Positions 63,299-64,000 of a DNA stretch of 64,000 nt are shown here, piece after piece (position 1 is the first letter of the stretch; every line of letters begins with the position of its first letter). Under the pieces are notes generated by a model. The model saw only the letters and a list, made by a program, of their open reading frames with translations. It searched no databases and was not told where the DNA came from. This DNA comes from Bradyrhizobium sp. Ec3.3 (GTDB lineage: Bacteria; Pseudomonadota; Alphaproteobacteria; Rhizobiales; Xanthobacteraceae): contig NZ_AXAS01000003.1 in NCBI RefSeq assembly GCF_000472925.1, positions 186,322 through 250,321 of the forward strand, written 5' to 3'. The translations under genes and the position numbers were made by a program.

Positions 63299-64000
63299 AT
63301 GTTCACGGATCTGTTCTCACTCAAGGGCCGCATCGCGCTCGTCACCGGCGGGTCGCGCGGCATCGGCAAGATGATCGCGGCAGGCTTCCTCAGCCAGGGC
63401 GCGGCAAAAGTCTACATCACGGCGCGCAAGGCGGCGGCCTGCGAAGCGACTGCGAACGAGCTGTCCGCGCAATATGACGGCGAATGCATCGCGCTGCCGA
63501 TCGACATCTCCAGCCTCGCCGGCGTCGAGATGCTGGCAGGCGAGATCAAGAAGCGCGAACCCAAGCTCGACATCCTCGTCAACAATGCAGGCGCAGCCTG
63601 GGGCGCGGAGTTCGACGAATTCCCGGAGAGCGGCTGGGACAAGGTGATGAATTTGAACGTCAAGTCGCCGTTCTTCCTGACCAAGGCGCTCGCCGGCCCC
63701 TTGCGTGCGGCGGCGTCCGCACGGCGGCCGGCGAAGGTGATCAACATCGCCTCAATCGACGGCATCTTCGTCAATCCGATGGAGACGTATTCTTATGCGG
63801 CGAGCAAGGCCGGGCTGATCCACCTGACGCGGCGGATGGCGGTGAAGCTGATCCCCGATCACATCGTTGTCACGGCGATCGCGCCGGGCCCGTTCAAATC
63901 GGACATGAACCGCGCCGCGCGCGACCACGGCGACGAGGTCGCAACCCGCGTGCCCGCGGGCCGGATCGGCACCGACGAGGACATGGCGGGTGCGGCGATC
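63299..64000 (+). CDS. SDR family oxidoreductase (3' end cut by window edge)
   Basis: The first 234 residues of a short-chain dehydrogenase/reductase are visible; the frame is open to the last base. The cofactor motif is VTGGSRGIGKM, with LVNNAGAAWG, and the catalytic serine in INIASIDG is followed by Tyr and Lys in YSYAASKAG. The proline-rich IAPGPFKSDM segment is normal. Likely NADP(H)-dependent, but substrate unknown. AGGGAGG lies before the ATG at 63299. Upstream bases 63176-63298 hold a fragment resembling a Bradyrhizobium intergenic repeat (CCTCATCCTGAGGAGC). Confidence 0.92.
   Translation, partial: MFTDLFSLKGRIALVTGGSRGIGKMIAAGFLSQGAAKVYITARKAAACEATANELSAQYDGECIALPIDISSLAGVEMLAGEIKKREPKLDILVNNAGAAWGAEFDEFPESGWDKVMNLNVKSPFFLTKALAGPLRAAASARRPAKVINIASIDGIFVNPMETYSYAASKAGLIHLTRRMAVKLIPDHIVVTAIAPGPFKSDMNRAARDHGDEVATRVPAGRIGTDEDMAGAAI

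Overview
The window is a stretch of GC-rich chromosome from an alphaproteobacterium of the order Hyphomicrobiales, most likely Bradyrhizobium or a close relative. The basis is the gene content: a class I lysyl-tRNA synthetase, a GcrA cell-cycle regulator, a SAM-II riboswitch in front of metZ, an OpgC-type acyltransferase, and a dense population of short palindromic intergenic repeats typical of that genus. There is no prophage, no conjugative element, no insertion sequence and no CRISPR array; the gene density and base composition look like ordinary core chromosome. The window is cut at both ends: a phosphoesterase at the left edge and an SDR oxidoreductase at the right edge are partial.

Layout. 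1-8.7 kb holds a ligase-associated DNA repair cluster (pdeM phosphoesterase, Lhr-like helicase, MBL-fold exonuclease, ATP-dependent DNA ligase), split into two divergent pairs by an amino-acid binding protein and a TPR methyltransferase. 9-21 kb is housekeeping: a small membrane protein, an MBL hydrolase, a MATE exporter, pyrD, a LexA-like HTH/S24 regulator, lysS (class I), an amino-acid binding protein, a Sco copper protein, an FAD oxidoreductase and a PHB-depolymerase-like esterase. 21.5-22.4 kb has RidA and a SnoaL-like protein. 22.7-30.4 kb is one minus-strand sugar operon: lacI regulator, xylB, xylA, ABC ATPase, permease, binding protein and a lactonase-like amidohydrolase. 30.5-36 kb has two acetyltransferases downstream of an XRE-cupin regulator that carries an in-frame stop, an epoxide-hydrolase-like enzyme, tRNA-Gly(CCC), a methylguanine methyltransferase, an AraC regulator, and VOC and SRPBCC proteins. 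36-41 kb has low-complexity orphan proteins, a second MATE exporter, an unknown protein and a PAS protein. 41-47.4 kb has dcd, the SAM-II-controlled metZ, an opgC-SGNH-SGNH operon and apaG. 47.5-52 kb has hslO, argF-argD and gcrA. 52-58.7 kb is a complete phosphate regulon, phoR-pstSCAB-phoU-phoB, with a Pho box. 58.7-64 kb has envelope genes: a flippase-like protein, an OmpA/BON protein and a polysaccharide deacetylase.

The most unusual signals are these: palindromic repeat elements sitting in frame inside two genes of the same repair system (helicase and ligase); a second SGNH protein in the opgC operon that has lost the catalytic residues kept by its neighbour; a TGA stop inside the XRE-cupin regulator next to an unusually AT-rich perfect palindrome; a recent exact 150-bp duplication in a Ser-rich orphan; and at least seven families of intergenic palindromes, one of them placed between pstS and pstC. 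I did not find a clearly new multi-gene system. Start codons were chosen from ribosome binding sites, overlaps and family alignment from memory; no database search was possible.
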